Both the position numbers and the translations under genes were made by a program. From the NCBI GenBank assembly GCA_014529385.2, contig CM043947.1, positions 101,871,311 to 101,935,310 on the forward strand: DNA of 64,000 bases, written 5' to 3'. Positions within the stretch are counted from its first letter, which is position 1. Each line of letters opens with the position of its first letter. Shown here piece by piece: positions 62,810 through 64,000 of the stretch. Origin of the DNA: Adiantum capillus-veneris (lineage: Eukaryota > Streptophyta > Polypodiopsida > Polypodiales > Pteridaceae). The notes beneath the pieces are model-generated. The model did not search any database. It saw only the letters and a program-made list of their open reading frames with translations, and was not told the origin of the DNA.

Positions 62810-63418
62810 CTACCTAGTTCTGTTTTTTCTGGAAAGTGACTCTTGCAAGAGCAATGTGCATAATGCATCAAACTTGACAACTTCAGGATTTCCTTGGGTC
62901 ATCAGTCTCCAAGTACTAGCAAAAGTCTGGTAGGAATCTCGTAAGGCATCAAGAACAGTCTGCACAAGGGAACTGTCTGAAATGACTTCACCTGTAGAAA
63001 TAAGTTGCTCATTGATATCCTTGACACCGACAAGGAAAGTGTCCATATCATCTTCCTCATGCATAATCTTCCACTCCAGCTCTTTACGCAGCAAAGCAAT
63101 TTTAGCCTCATTACGGCTTGCATAAAGACCTGCTAGAATATCCCAAGCCTGTTTTGCAGATTTTGTTGAACGAATGTGAGGAACAATGGTGTGCTTCACA
63201 GACAACACAATCAATGCATGAGCCTGTGCATCCTTTACATCCCAACGAGCTTGTTCTATTGTAGGAAAAACAACTCTAATAGCAGCAATCCTTGCAACAA
63301 GACCTGCAACATCCTCAACATCGCCTACATCCTCAGAACCAAGACGTACATCAATGCCCTGCATAATGTTCCAGATGCCCTTTGACACAAGAACATGTTG
63401 CATCATATAAGCCCACAT
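62810..63418 (-). CDS. Gag of element H
   Basis: Open for 202 codons on the minus strand. It has the copia gag outline: WNIMQGIDVRL near the start, AHALIVLSVKHTIVPHIRS, SAKQAWDILAGLYASRNEAK and ALRKELEWKIMHEEDDMDTF, then TWRLMTQGNPEVVKFDALCT. It forms the particle shell. The initial Met near 63418 may not be the true start, since coding could begin further upstream. Confidence 0.85.
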   Translation of the reverse strand: MWAYMMQHVLVSKGIWNIMQGIDVRLGSEDVGDVEDVAGLVARIAAIRVVFPTIEQARWDVKDAQAHALIVLSVKHTIVPHIRSTKSAKQAWDILAGLYASRNEAKIALLRKELEWKIMHEEDDMDTFLVGVKDINEQLISTGEVISDSSLVQTVLDALRDSYQTFASTWRLMTQGNPEVVKFDALCTLLLQESLSRKNRTR

Positions 63419-64000
63419 AGGGTAAACAGTGGCCTAAATCAGATTTAACATTCAAAAATAGTAACATGACACAGAATAGATGGAATGAGAGAAGAAGTAA
63501 CTCATAATAAAGAGTAAGAATGCTTCATTCATCAAGAAAGAGCTACAGAGATATCTCAGTACAATCAGATCCTTCATAGCATACAAAACCGACTTATATC
63601 AACTTTTCCAGGAAGTGATAACAACCTCAGTCTTGATACAGTATAACTATAAAATATCCAATTGATCAACATCCGACTGACTACAATCCGACTTACTACA
63701 TATCCGATGAAGCATATCCGACTGACTAACAAAATAGATCTGACTAACTACTAAACTGACATACTAATATGCCTGTCAACACATGGCACGTCCCGGTGGT
63801 AGATTTCCCAAAAATCCGACTCAAATCCACATATCTCTTGATCAGAAAGAGATAGACAAAAATATTGATTCTTTACCACCCTAAATTGTAGATCCTTCTT
63901 TGGCAACATCGTCAGTAAACACTTCATGAACTTGATCTCCAGCATCTGCAACAACTGCAAAGTCCTGCTGAGGTGCACTCTCCATTAAAATATCTCCCAC
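63419..64000 (-). repeat. LTR-like sequence at window end
   Basis: On the minus strand, TGTTGACAGGC at 63781 could start an LTR ending near 63467 (TGTGTCA). AGTCGGAT occurs at 63671-63678, 63686-63693 and 63716-63723 and again at 63814-63821, like tandem U3 enhancer motifs, and GATATAAGTCGG near 63588-63600 may be a TATA box. The minus-strand GTGGGAGAT at 63992-64000 resembles a copia polypurine tract, so the LTR might instead start near 63990. No PBS is seen next to gag H. An open stretch of about 35 codons begins at about 63984 on the minus strand. Confidence 0.4.

Larger units (their letters stand above)
58910..63418 (-). mobile_element. Ty1/copia element H, minus strand
   Basis: Order on the minus strand: gag, zinc knuckle, protease, integrase, RT, RNase H, purine tract, LTR. 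Integrase before RT is the Ty1/copia order. It is inserted in gag of element G. Stops and active-site changes show it is inactive. Confidence 0.85.

Overview
The window reads as repeat-dense plant nuclear DNA. It is a stack of nested LTR retrotransposons, mostly Ty3/gypsy with one Ty1/copia. I found no host gene, rRNA, tRNA or CRISPR array. Long LTRs, a tRNA-Asp-type primer site, a tandem RNase H in one element and many in-frame stops suggest pericentromeric or gene-poor heterochromatin. The organism is probably a land plant; a seed-free vascular plant or gymnosperm is possible, but the sequence alone does not decide this.

Layout. (1) 1-14192: a degenerate Ty3/gypsy element, '1/A', in + orientation. 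Its gag, protease, RT, RNase H and integrase are followed by an unusual second retropepsin-like domain and a tail with repeated W-x-P-K motifs. After that come 2.5 kb of non-coding DNA carrying a ~285-bp periodic palindrome, then a ~1,140-codon broken accessory ORF, a polypurine tract and the start of an LTR. (2) 14679-23410: a complete gypsy element 'B' (1.2-kb LTRs) inserted into that LTR; it carries two RNase H domains and a small pre-gag ORF. (3) 23411-35400: the rest of LTR A (tentative), then a gag-protease-only element 'E2', split by a minus-strand composite 'D' (25099-33478, TSD agtag). Inside D lies a fragment of an element related to 1/A, with its integrase core inverted. (4) 35400-36718: a protease relic and a truncated LTR of the D family. 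(5) 36720-56397: a head-to-tail array 'F' with a period of about 8.03 kb (partial F1, LTR1, F2, LTR2, F3, truncated LTR3). (6) 56398-58909: gag of another gypsy element 'G', interrupted by a minus-strand copia element 'H' (58910 to about 63.4 kb). The last 0.5 kb looks like another LTR.

How the parts work together. Each element encodes or once encoded the usual cycle: Gag packages the RNA, protease matures the proteins, RT and RNase H make cDNA, and integrase inserts it. Nearly every copy is broken, so recombination and nesting, rather than current activity, dominate the window.

The most notable signals are four. A ~72-residue protein family is encoded in the leader of B and twice, in ATGA overlap, inside each F LTR. 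A post-integrase retropepsin-like domain with a W-x-P-K tail occurs in two independent copies. A regularly spaced 24-26-bp palindrome array precedes the accessory ORF. The F array has a mosaic history in which the outer LTRs resemble each other more than the middle one.
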